Positions 33,334 to 39,939 of a stretch of DNA of 42,669 nucleotides are shown here, in pieces. The notes under the pieces were generated by a model, which worked only from the letters and a program-made list of their open reading frames with translations, was not told the origin of the DNA and ran no database searches. The stretch comes from Planctomycetota bacterium (GTDB taxonomy: Bacteria > Planctomycetota > Phycisphaerae > Sedimentisphaerales > Anaerobacaceae). Both the position numbers and the translations under genes were made by a program. The stretch spans positions 25,971 through 68,639 of the forward strand of contig JAMCWO010000228.1 of assembly GCA_023481165.1 (NCBI GenBank), in the 5' to 3' direction. Every line of letters begins with the position of its first letter. The stretch's first letter is position 1.

Positions 33334-33651
33334 ATGAAAGAGACCTTGCCGGAACATTTTCAGAGCTTTGTCAGAGATTTCCCCCAGGTGTGGCAGGCCC
33401 ATCAACAGCTCAGCGAAGCGTGTGCCCGGGAGGGGCCGCTCGACCGCAAGACCCGCGAGCTGATCAAGGTGGGCATTTCGGGAGCCGCGAATCAGATCAC
33501 GGCTCTCCAGCGCCACGCCGTCATGGCGGTGCAGGCGGGCGCATCCAAAGAGGAGATCTACCAGGTGATTCTGCTGCTGATTACCACGGTCGGCTTCCCG
33601 CGCGCCTCCGCCGCCATGCAGTGGGCCAAGAGTGCGCTCGAGACCGGTTGA
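33334..33651 (+). CDS. AhpD-like / carboxymuconolactone decarboxylase family protein without CxxC
   Basis: A 105-residue all-helical protein of the CMD/AhpD-like fold. The core is LDRKTRELIKVGISGAANQITALQRHAVMAVQAGASKEEIYQVILL, where the family commonly has E-x-C-x-x-C-x-x-H at the QITALQRH position. Both Cys are replaced, leaving only the His, so peroxidase/disulfide reductase activity is unlikely. GGAG precedes the ATG by 8 bases. It stands alone between the small Cys protein (divergent) and a histidine kinase (convergent). Function unknown. Confidence 0.82.
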   Translation: MKETLPEHFQSFVRDFPQVWQAHQQLSEACAREGPLDRKTRELIKVGISGAANQITALQRHAVMAVQAGASKEEIYQVILLLITTVGFPRASAAMQWAKSALETG

Positions 33652-33680
33652 CGACCAAGGATGGAACGTGCGTGCGCGTT

Positions 33681-35096
33681 TCACGCTTGTGGCTGCCCCG
33701 ACGCTTCCGCCATAGCCGGGGCGGGAACCTCCGGCGGTATGGTGACTGGCAAGACCATGTGGAACGTCGTGCCATGGCCCAGCTCACTGCAGAACCCGAT
33801 GGTCCCATGATGCAACTCCACGATGCGTTTCACCAGGGACAGTCCCAAGCCATCACCGTCGGGCTCCATCTGCCGGGCATTGCTGGCGCGGTAGAATTCC
33901 TCGAAGATCCTGGGCTGTTCCTCGGGCGGGATGCCGATGCCGGTATCCGTGATTTCAACGATGACCGAGTCCTCGTGCGGTTGGGCTCTTACCGCGATGG
34001 TGCCGCCCGCCGGCGTGTACTTGATGGCATTCAGCAATAGATTCGTGATGGCTTCCTTGAAGGAGATGGCATTTCCGGCGATGGTCGCGGCGGCCGGAGT
34101 CACGTCGCACTCGAGGTGCAACGATTTCTCCTGCGCCGCAAGCTGGGTCGCCTCCACGGCCTCCTGTACGGCGTCGGACGCACGGAAGAACTCTGTCTCC
34201 ACGGTGCCGTCGAGCTTCAGCCGGGTGAGGCGCAGCAGGGTCCGCACGAAGGCGGTCAACTTCTGCGTTCGGTAATAGGCCCGGTGGACAAACTCCGCCG
34301 CCTGGCCGGTCAGCGAATCCGTGGCCGCGACGCCCAGGCAGCTCTGGATGGCCGCGAGATGCCCCTTGATATCATGGGTGAGATGGGCCACGTACTCATC
34401 CTTGATCCGATCCTTCTGGCGCAGCATCTGGTTCGCCCGCCGCTGGGCCTGCTCGGCACGCCGCAGTCGCAGGGCAATGTAGCCGGCCATGTACACGACC
34501 AGGTAGACGGTAACCGCGAAAGCGGCGAATTTGGCCGCCAGATAGGCTTTCTCCTCGTAGCGACAATGACTCACCAGAGCAGTGAGCGAGTGCCCGAACG
34601 CTGCGGATGACGGCTGGGGTCCCAGGCAGTAATGCGGCACCACTCCTGTTGCTTCCAGCAGCAGCAGGATGCCAAAGAGCGAGATCGCCAAAGTCGCCTG
34701 CAGGAAGCTCTCCCACACCGACAGCAGAATGCTCGCGATAATTACGTGAAAGATGAAGAACAGGACCAGCGGATTCTCCGGGCCTCCCGAAAAGTGGAGC
34801 AGGACCGTGAGGATGATCAGATCCGTCGAGATCTGAATGTCGATCATGTTCTTAGTTCTGCGCCGGCTCTGCTCACAGATCACTCTCATGAAACGGTTCA
34901 GCAGGTCCAGAACGGCCGCGTTGTAGAGCACCAGCAGCACGGCGATGGTGTAGAGGGGCGCTTCCTGCACCGGTATATGGAAAATGCGGGCAGATACGAA
35001 CGTGCCGCATGCCACGGCGGAGGCAGCGATCCACCGGAGCCGAACCAGCCAGTAGGCACGTTGCCTCAAATCATTATCTTCTTCCGGTCGCTGCAT
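33681..35096 (-). CDS. Membrane histidine kinase with RegB-like sensor domain
   Basis: A 471-residue sensor kinase. About six membrane helices occupy residues 20-210; between the third and fourth lies FSGGPENPLVLFF (103-114), which resembles the quinone-binding GGxxNPF heptad of RegB/PrrB redox sensors. A HisKA box follows: YVAHLTHDIKGHLAAI with His241. HATPase_c has EAITNLLLNAIKYTPAGG, EITDTGIGIPPEE and DGDGLGLSLVKRIVELH. No redox-active Cys like that of RegB is seen near the H box. I chose ATG 35096 because a promoter with start near 35133 lies just upstream; the open frame continuing to 35393 is beyond that promoter. No response regulator is adjacent. Confidence 0.87.
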   Translation of the reverse strand: MQRPEEDNDLRQRAYWLVRLRWIAASAVACGTFVSARIFHIPVQEAPLYTIAVLLVLYNAAVLDLLNRFMRVICEQSRRRTKNMIDIQISTDLIILTVLLHFSGGPENPLVLFFIFHVIIASILLSVWESFLQATLAISLFGILLLLEATGVVPHYCLGPQPSSAAFGHSLTALVSHCRYEEKAYLAAKFAAFAVTVYLVVYMAGYIALRLRRAEQAQRRANQMLRQKDRIKDEYVAHLTHDIKGHLAAIQSCLGVAATDSLTGQAAEFVHRAYYRTQKLTAFVRTLLRLTRLKLDGTVETEFFRASDAVQEAVEATQLAAQEKSLHLECDVTPAAATIAGNAISFKEAITNLLLNAIKYTPAGGTIAVRAQPHEDSVIVEITDTGIGIPPEEQPRIFEEFYRASNARQMEPDGDGLGLSLVKRIVELHHGTIGFCSELGHGTTFHMVLPVTIPPEVPAPAMAEASGQPQA

Positions 35097-35139
35097 TTTC
35101 AACTTCGCGTTGCATGACCCGAGAATGCCCCCTTCCAGT

Positions 35140-35168
35140 ATTGTATCGGTTTGTGGCGAATGATTCAA
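35140..35168 (-). promoter_or_regulatory. σ70-type promoter of the RegB-like kinase
   Basis: On the minus strand TTGAAT (35168-35163) and TACAAT (35145-35140) are exactly 17 bases apart. The predicted start is near 35133, 37 bases before ATG 35096. This supports the shorter kinase protein. Confidence 0.65.
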
Positions 35169-35328
35169 TTGTTCTTCCCTGCTCACGAAGCCGGACAAAC
35201 TAATGGCATAGCCGCAAGTTCTCGTATGCGAGGACGCGGAAAGGACGCAGATAGAGCCGTTCTCACGCTGTGGACCGACCTCTACCAGGTCAGCGATCTG
35301 AGGTGAAAACGCCGGGACGAAATGCTGG

Positions 35329-35346
35329 ATTCTCAATATTGAGAAT
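35329..35346. promoter_or_regulatory. 18-bp perfect palindrome, possible operator
   Basis: ATTCTCAATATTGAGAAT reads the same on both strands. It is AT-rich within GC-rich DNA and of a size typical for a dimeric repressor site. It is 160 bases upstream of the kinase promoter and 125 bases from tRNA-Arg, so its target is unclear. Confidence 0.45.
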
Positions 35347-35470
35347 ACGTAGAAAGGCTGTTTTTCGGCATTGTGGGCCAGTTGTCCGGACACAGAGACT
35401 TGGTCTGGTCGAGCGCAGGACTACCTTCGACAGGGCAAGCCACTATTGCCTCCGCGTCCAGGGTATTGAT

Positions 35471-35544
35471 TGCGTCCGGAGGGACTCGAACCCCCAACCA
35501 TCGGTTCCGAAGACCGAGGCTCTATCCAATTGAGCTACGGACGC
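35471..35544 (-). tRNA. tRNA-Arg (anticodon UCG)
   Basis: A complete 74-base tRNA on the minus strand, 5' end at 35544. The acceptor stem is GCGTCCG/CGGACGC with discriminator A, the D stem is GCTC/GAGC, the anticodon arm is TCGGT-CTTCGGA-ACCGA (anticodon TCG) and the T arm is GGGGG-TTCGAGT-CCCTC. No CCA is encoded. A divergent integrase gene begins 142 bases from its 5' end, so this tRNA borders a mobile element. Confidence 0.96.
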
Positions 35545-35617
35545 AAGTCCTTGTTTTACAAGGGTTTACAGCAATCTTCCCAGGTCGTCAATTTTCCTCT
35601 CGACCCCCTTTACGACC

Positions 35618-35631
35618 CCCATTATAATGGG
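35618..35631. promoter_or_regulatory. Symmetric -10 element upstream of the integrase
   Basis: CCCATTATAATGGG is a perfect 14-bp palindrome that carries TATAAT on both strands. On the plus strand TCGACC (35600-35605) lies 17 bases upstream of TATAAT (35623-35628), predicting a start near 35635 and an integrase leader of about 50 bases. The minus copy has no good -35 box. The symmetry could also let a repressor cover the promoter. Confidence 0.5.
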
Positions 35632-35686
35632 CAGCACGTTTGCAGTGCGTCGTACTGAGGCACCAAGATTGTGAAAAGGACAGACC

Positions 35687-36934
35687 ATGAGCAAGCCCGG
35701 AAGACCCTCAAAGGCGGACCGCAAAGGTCCCGCCAAAAACAAGTACGGCCTGAGATTACACGGCAACGGCCAGTGGTGCAAGAAGATTCGCGGCAAGCGC
35801 TGGTACTTCGGTACCGACTTCAAGCTGGCCGAGCAGGACTTCGCTCGCCGCCTCCGGCAGATCGAGCTGGGGGAAATGGACCCGGAAGAGGCCGCCCAGG
35901 AACTGACCCTGGGGGAGCTGGCCGTGGACTTCCTGCGGCACTGCGAGGCCCGCGTCACGGTCGAAGAGATCGGGGAGCGACAGTACCGTGACCTGGGCTG
36001 GCACCTGGCCCGCTTCGAGAAGCACTTGGGGGCCGCCCGCAAAGTCGTGACGATCAAGACGCCCGACCTGCAGGACTACCGGACCCACCTCATCAACGAG
36101 GGCCTGGCCGGCAACTCGGTCAACCGCGCCATGGGGGCCGTCAAGCGGCTGTTCCACTGGGCACACGACAACGAGAAGATCTTCACGCTGCCGAACCTGC
36201 GCGCCGTCAAGAAGGTCACCGTCCGTATTCGTAAGCGGCAAGTATTCACCCGCGAACAGATCCGGGACCTGATCACCGTCGCCAACACCAATATGCGGGC
36301 GATGATCTGGCTGGGCGTCAACTGCGGGCTCGGCTGCACCGACTGCGCCCTGATCCGCTGGGAGAATCTGGACCTCCAGAGCCGCCGTATGGACTATCCC
36401 CGGATCAAGACCGGGATCGACCGCAACCTCCGACTCTGGCCGGAGACGATCGCGGCCCTGGAGGCTGTGCGGACCTGGAGTGTGAACCACCGCCGCCCGG
36501 TGGGTCCGGAGGACCTGGTCTTTCGCACGAAGCAAGGCAACCCCTACGTGCAGTTGACGGCGAAGACCCGTAACCCGGACAGCGCACTGACCAAGGAATT
36601 TCTCAAGGTGATGCGCAAGGCCAAGATCGACAAGGCCAAGGGCACGGGCTTCTATACACTCCGCCGTACCGGGGCCACCTTCACCGCGAAAAGTCGCGAT
36701 GTCTGGGCGGTCAAGGGTTTCCTCGGTCACGCGGGCCTCGACATGGCGACACACTACGTCCAGCAGGACCAGCTCACGCCGCAGACGGACGAGGCGACGG
36801 AATGTGCCCGTCGCCTGCTCACAGGGGAGGACCCGGTCACCGCCGCAGGTACTCCTCCACCGAAAGCTCCGGCGGGCGATTCCGACGCCGCCGGCGCATC
36901 CTCGACGGCGGCTGCGGACGGGTGCGCTGGATAA
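35687..36934 (+). CDS. int: Tyrosine recombinase (phage-type integrase)
   Basis: A 415-residue site-specific integrase. A basic N-terminus (MSKPGRPSKADRKG), a SAM-like core-binding domain (about 80-180) and a catalytic domain (about 190-370) are visible. Active-site landmarks are the Lys of YPRIKTGI, R326 in FYTLRRT, H348 in FLGHAGLD and nucleophile Y357 in ATHYVQ. The usual first catalytic Arg (TGxR) is missing: the site reads CGLGCTDCA at 213-221, and the HxxR His is Tyr. I recall the same GFGNTD-like variant in many planctomycete integrases. A Pro/Ala-rich tail follows residue 385 and overlaps the convergent excisionase-like gene by 98 bases. It starts next to tRNA-Arg and marks the left end of the integrated element. 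Confidence 0.9.
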   Translation: MSKPGRPSKADRKGPAKNKYGLRLHGNGQWCKKIRGKRWYFGTDFKLAEQDFARRLRQIELGEMDPEEAAQELTLGELAVDFLRHCEARVTVEEIGERQYRDLGWHLARFEKHLGAARKVVTIKTPDLQDYRTHLINEGLAGNSVNRAMGAVKRLFHWAHDNEKIFTLPNLRAVKKVTVRIRKRQVFTREQIRDLITVANTNMRAMIWLGVNCGLGCTDCALIRWENLDLQSRRMDYPRIKTGIDRNLRLWPETIAALEAVRTWSVNHRRPVGPEDLVFRTKQGNPYVQLTAKTRNPDSALTKEFLKVMRKAKIDKAKGTGFYTLRRTGATFTAKSRDVWAVKGFLGHAGLDMATHYVQQDQLTPQTDEATECARRLLTGEDPVTAAGTPPPKAPAGDSDAAGASSTAAADGCAG

Positions 36935-37145
36935 TCCTTTTGCTCACAAACTCGTCGAGCCAGGCCGGGCGGATGCGGTAGGAGCGTTTCTTACCCTGAC
37001 CGCTGGTGGGTGCCACGTTCACGGCCCGCAGGTCGCCGCTTTGGATCAAGGCGTACACCGCGGTCAGGGAGACCCCCAATTCCCGCGCCACCGCCTTGGG
37101 CGATAGGAACGCGGGCACCGTATGATTGTGGTTAATTTCTATCAT
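36837..37145 (-). CDS. Helix-turn-helix excisionase-like protein
   Basis: A 102-residue MerR-like/excisionase-type DNA-binding protein. The winged-helix motif is AFLSPKAVARELGVSLTAVYALIQSGDLRAVNV (residues 11-43), followed by RSYRIRPAWLDEFV, the usual wing. An Arg-rich tail (RMRRRRRNRPPE) follows and is encoded in the part that overlaps the integrase 3' end. AGGA lies about 10 bases before the ATG. Its position beside the integrase suggests control of excision direction. The 98-base antisense overlap means transcription of either gene opposes the other. Confidence 0.82.
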   Translation of the reverse strand: MIEINHNHTVPAFLSPKAVARELGVSLTAVYALIQSGDLRAVNVAPTSGQGKKRSYRIRPAWLDEFVSKRIIQRTRPQPPSRMRRRRRNRPPELSVEEYLRR

Positions 37146-37201
37146 AAATCCGTATTCCTATGCAGTTTTCAAAGAGCACGACAGAACCAATCAACCATCA
37201 A

Positions 37202-37226
37202 GCCCGGGGGGAGGATTCGAACCTCC
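37202..37226 (-). pseudogene. tRNA-like remnant (T arm plus acceptor 3' strand)
   Basis: On the minus strand a perfect T arm GGAGG-TTCGAAT-CCTCC (37226-37210) is followed by CCCCGGGC (37209-37202), like the 3' strand of an acceptor stem. No D arm, anticodon arm or 7-bp partner is found upstream; only a GCCGGGG at about 37247-37253 can partly pair. It is not tRNA-Arg sequence. It looks like a tRNA fragment carried by the mobile element, or an old attachment scar. Confidence 0.55.
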
Positions 37227-37386
37227 GAGTTCCAGACCCCGGCAAAAAACTGACGCCGCGCAGGCGAAAAACTCATCAACACGGCGAACAGATTTAATTT
37301 TCTTTCGTATTAAATGCCGATTTACGATTATCGACGCGAGCGCGGCGACGGACCGTTGTGTGATAAAACCATGTACATGCATGAGC

Positions 37387-37416
37387 GCGGCCCTGCGGTT
37401 ACTCCGTCAGGGCCGC
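37387..37416. other. 9-bp GC stem-loop
   Basis: GCGGCCCTG (37387-37395) and CAGGGCCGC (37408-37416) form a perfect 9-bp stem with a 12-base loop that itself contains CGG/CCG. Neither side has a U tract, so it is not a clear intrinsic terminator. Confidence 0.5.
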
Positions 37417-37661
37417 CGGGGCCAGCGGATCTGAAAGGGTACACGAAGGAGACCAGGACGTTGCGTTGTTCTACTGTTGCCTACCACCAGATTCAAACCC
37501 CCAAAAAACAAGAACGGTGGTCAGTATAATTAACGATATAGCTTTGTCAATAGTAGTTGTGTAATAATTTTACTTTTTTTGCTGTAGCGCCGTCAGCGCG
37601 TATCTATAATTCGTCCCAGCCTGGTCGGGGTGGCCCGGACCGGAGCGGCGAAAGGATCGAC

Positions 37662-38009
37662 ATGGCCAGAATAGCGAAGCCGAATGACCTCAAGGTCGCC
37701 AAGGAGTATTTGACCGGGCGGGTAACAAAGGGATTGACCGACGAGTTCCGGGGGTCGATCCCCCCGGGATTCAGCTTTGGACGCGCCCTGGAGACGGCTC
37801 TTAAGATCTGGATGACTCTCCCGGACGATTATCGCTTGCAGGCCCTGGCGGGCAAGGTGGAAGCCTCTCTGCCGGCGCTCGTGAGCGCAATGATCGACGA
37901 GAAGATAGACGAAGGAATAGCGATGGGGAGATTGCTATCTGGACACCATAAGCATAAGCCTTCCGCAAAGGATTCCGGCAGCCCAGGCGACGGAGATCAT
38001 GCTCGATGA
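37662..38009 (+). CDS. Hypothetical protein of the mobile element
   Basis: A 115-residue protein I do not recognise. The first part reads MARIAKPNDLKVAKEYLTGRVTKGLTDEF, the middle is helical (SFGRALETALKIWMTLPDDYRLQALAGKVEASLPALVSAM), and the end is hydrophilic (HHKHKPSAKDSGSPGDGD). AAAGGA lies 6 bases before ATG 37662. The overall charge and helices would fit a small DNA-binding or regulatory protein, but there is no firm motif. A possible antisense frame with a good ribosome site starts at 38103 and overlaps its 3' part. Confidence 0.6.
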   Translation: MARIAKPNDLKVAKEYLTGRVTKGLTDEFRGSIPPGFSFGRALETALKIWMTLPDDYRLQALAGKVEASLPALVSAMIDEKIDEGIAMGRLLSGHHKHKPSAKDSGSPGDGDHAR

Positions 38010-38222
38010 TCTTGACCACAGCTTCGTTCTCCGTAAGTTTACTGTAATGCCGGGGATGCTCGCGACGCAGTTTCACCACGGGCAGTTCGGTGGACCGGTT
38101 CATATCGGCCTCCGCGTTTGAAATTTCTTTTTTTCGGCCTGGCCCAGACCCTAAGAGGCTGGACCCGAACACCAGTTGATGGTTGATCGGTGTCGCGCTC
38201 CGATACACTCGCTTCGTCGCAC

Positions 38223-38251
38223 TTGACGATACATCCCCCTCTTGATAGGAT
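38223..38251 (+). promoter_or_regulatory. Promoter before the 38307 gene
   Basis: TTGACG (38223-38228) and TAGGAT (38246-38251) are 17 bases apart, giving a predicted start near 38258 and a leader of about 50 bases to ATG 38307. The region 38010-38306 holds no other plus-strand gene. Confidence 0.55.
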
Positions 38252-38306
38252 GGTTTATAGGTAGTGTACGTCTCCAGGGTTAAGGGTTGTTCGTAGGGAA
38301 TTACAC

Positions 38307-38573
38307 ATGCCAATAAATAATTTTCCTACTCGACCTTCGCCGGCCGTCCGGGAGGCCCGCCAATTGAACCACTGGCTCCGGGGCCGGAGTATTCACCTGG
38401 ACCGTCCGGACCTGTGCACCCCCGACTATAGTTGCTGCCAGCCGGAACTGCTCGCCCCCCTCGAAGAGAGGGAACTGTATGTCGAGGCCCGTAACCGCGG
38501 GGATGTCCAGACCGTGGAGCGGATGGATTGCATGTTTCTCGGCCGATTGATCCGGCCGTACCTATCTGACTGA
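38307..38573 (+). CDS. Small phage-type protein with CxxDxSCC motif
   Basis: An 88-residue protein with LNHWLRGRSIHLDRPDLCTPDYSCCQPELLAPLEERELYVEA in its centre. The CTPDYSCCQPELLAP segment resembles small proteins (C-x-PDFSCC-x-PEL) that I associate with phages and prophages, where the function is unknown; three Cys may bind metal. AGGGA precedes the ATG by about 8 bases. It starts a run of three plus-strand genes with short gaps. Confidence 0.65.
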   Translation: MPINNFPTRPSPAVREARQLNHWLRGRSIHLDRPDLCTPDYSCCQPELLAPLEERELYVEARNRGDVQTVERMDCMFLGRLIRPYLSD

Positions 38574-38584
38574 TCGAGGACCCT

Positions 38585-38929
38585 ATGGGAATTGGAAGAC
38601 CGCCGTCGCCGCAAAAGCCGCGGAGAAGAACCTTCTACCTGCCGACCCCCCTGGCCGACGCGTTCGTGCACGAAATGGGCAAGAGCAGCTCCCGGGGCGT
38701 GGCGGGCGGAATGATCTTCTTCCTGGGGGCGACGCGTACCATGAGACAGGATCTCATGGACCTGGCGCACCGCCTGCCGCCGGCCGAGGCAGCCCGGGAA
38801 GTCCGGCGCCGGCTCCCGGAGTGGCTGGCGGAAATCCTGGAGGTCCAGGAAATCGCCGGCCTGACCCCGAAGGAACGGGCACGGCTGATCCGTGTCCGCC
38901 GCAAACAGTCCGCCGGCCGCGGGCATTAG
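38585..38929 (+). CDS. Hypothetical protein of the mobile element
   Basis: A 114-residue basic protein, 11 bases after the preceding gene, with GAGGA 5 bases before the ATG. A basic N-terminus (MGIGRPPSPQKPRRRTFYLP) is followed by helical segments (LADAFVHEMGKSSSRGVAGGM, then AAREVRRRLPEWLAEILEVQE) and a final LTPKERARLIRVRRKQS. This looks like a small nucleic-acid-binding or regulatory phage protein. No named family is recognised. Confidence 0.6.
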   Translation: MGIGRPPSPQKPRRRTFYLPTPLADAFVHEMGKSSSRGVAGGMIFFLGATRTMRQDLMDLAHRLPPAEAAREVRRRLPEWLAEILEVQEIAGLTPKERARLIRVRRKQSAGRGH

Positions 38930-38945
38930 AATCCGGAGGCGGATC

Positions 38946-39215
38946 ATGCGTCTCTTGGCCGTTGGGATCGTGGCGGTTCTGGCTGGCTGTCAGAGCCCCG
39001 CCCCGGTCGCCCCCACACCCAAACCCCGAAATCCCGCGACCGCCGCCGAGGTCCAGGCCGCCCTGGAGGCGATCGAGAGGAGCTATCCGTTCCACACTTG
39101 CGCGTGGAATCTGTCCGGTGCTGAACTGCGAAGCTGCGCGACGACGGGTATCCGGCTGCGCCAGCGGGCGTATCAGAGCGAGAGCACGCACCTGGCCGCC
39201 ACGTCTGAAGGTTGA
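38946..39215 (+). CDS. Small lipoprotein of the mobile element
   Basis: An 89-residue protein with a lipoprotein signal (MRLLAVGIVAVLAGC, lipobox LAGC), a Pro-rich linker (PAPVAPTPKPRNPATAAE) and a helical domain with two Cys (HTCAWNLSGAELRSCATTG). GGAGG lies 6-7 bases before ATG 38946. Prophages carry small lipoproteins either as outer spanins (Rz1-like, Pro-rich) or as superinfection exclusion factors; either could fit. No adjacent Rz is evident. Confidence 0.62.
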   Translation: MRLLAVGIVAVLAGCQSPAPVAPTPKPRNPATAAEVQAALEAIERSYPFHTCAWNLSGAELRSCATTGIRLRQRAYQSESTHLAATSEG

Positions 39216-39419
39216 TGTCGCACTTCTTCTGCCAGAGGTCCTTCTTGTCCCCGCCGATGTCGGGCATCCATGACTGCAACGCAGCGGCAAGCTGCTCAAA
39301 AGGATCGAGTTCTTCCTCTGCCCCCGGCCCTGATGCTTCGCGATTTCCTTCCTGCTATCCCAGACCTGTGGTTTATCGGCGGTTCTGGCCAAGCTGATAA
39401 GCACGCCCCTGAACGCCAC
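39199..39419 (-). pseudogene. Possible gene fragment with a frame switch at a G run
   Basis: On the minus strand one frame reads VLISLARTADKPQVWDSRKE then IAKHQG; the next frame continues AEEELDPFEQLAAALQSWM then PDIGGDKKDLWQKKCDINL. Both halves look protein-like and would join if the run of five G (plus-strand C 39321-39325) had six. To the right of 39199 (lower coordinates) the frame becomes antisense of the lipoprotein. No family is recognised; this may be a truncated phage gene. Confidence 0.35.
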
Positions 39420-39556
39420 ACGATTTCAAGCCTCTTGCGTCCCGTTAGAGTGAATCAGGCCGTGGAAATGGCCGATAGTAGAAACTGACGCGACATCGGG
39501 GAATAAGCCAACTACATAAGTCCAATATATCACATTCCGCTACGGAGGTACAGTTG

Positions 39557-39925
39557 ATGGACCCGGGTGCCGTGCTCGGCGTACTATGGTTCATTTCCTT
39601 GATCGCACTGGCTTTCTGGACCAGAGACGCTGAAGTCATTGAGGTTATCGTGGCCGCGAGCGTCTTGCTCACCATGGGGATCATCGCAAGCAGACAGAGA
39701 GGCCGGCCCCTGCCTTCACGTAGACGCCAAACTAAGAAACCGGCGGTGATCGACGCCGAGGCCGTGCAGAAGTGGAGCGCTGAGATCGTAAAATACGACC
39801 AGCAGCCCAGACCGCATCATGAATGCTACGATCCTGTACGGGCCATCCTTGTGGCGAGGAAAGAAACCTCCGAGAGCATACGTAAAACAACGACCCCACC
39901 AAGCAATCCGCCGGGTGAGCGGTGA
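39557..39925 (+). CDS. Small membrane protein with two N-terminal helices
   Basis: A 122-residue protein. Two hydrophobic helices (residues about 5-20 and 28-44: AVLGVLWFISLIALAFW and VIEVIVAASVLLTMGIIA) are followed by a basic cytoplasmic-type stretch and a hydrophilic tail. GGAGGT stands 7 bases before ATG 39557; the TTG one codon earlier is less well spaced. In a prophage a two-helix protein of this size could be a holin, but this tail is long and no family is recognised. Confidence 0.6.
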   Translation: MDPGAVLGVLWFISLIALAFWTRDAEVIEVIVAASVLLTMGIIASRQRGRPLPSRRRQTKKPAVIDAEAVQKWSAEIVKYDQQPRPHHECYDPVRAILVARKETSESIRKTTTPPSNPPGER

Positions 39926-39939
39926 TTCGCTCTCTTGTG

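Larger units (their letters stand above)
35097..35470. other. Gene-free region between the RegB-like kinase and tRNA-Arg
   Basis: This stretch of 374 bases contains the kinase promoter (35140-35168, minus), an 18-bp perfect palindrome (35329-35346) and otherwise no coding frame that I trust. Short open frames here have no ribosome sites and no family likeness. It lies just outside the tRNA-Arg that borders the integrative element. Confidence 0.6.
37146..37661. other. Non-coding control region of the mobile element
   Basis: About 500 bases without a convincing gene. It contains a tRNA-like T arm and acceptor remnant (37202-37226), a GC hairpin (37387-37416), and AT-rich stretches around 37290-37330 and 37500-37580. 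TATAAT hexamers stand at 37525-37530 and 37605-37610; the latter is placed to drive the gene at 37662. A TTGTCA at 37544-37549 has no well-spaced -10. This could hold an origin or attachment-related site, but nothing proves it. Confidence 0.5.

Noticed and set aside
33681..35393. Longer form of the RegB-like kinase starting near 35393
   Set aside because: A well-spaced promoter at 35140-35168 predicts transcription from about 35133, and the added residues are not family-like.
37202..37226. A functional tRNA gene
   Set aside because: Only the T arm and one acceptor strand exist; no D arm, anticodon arm or full acceptor partner can be folded.
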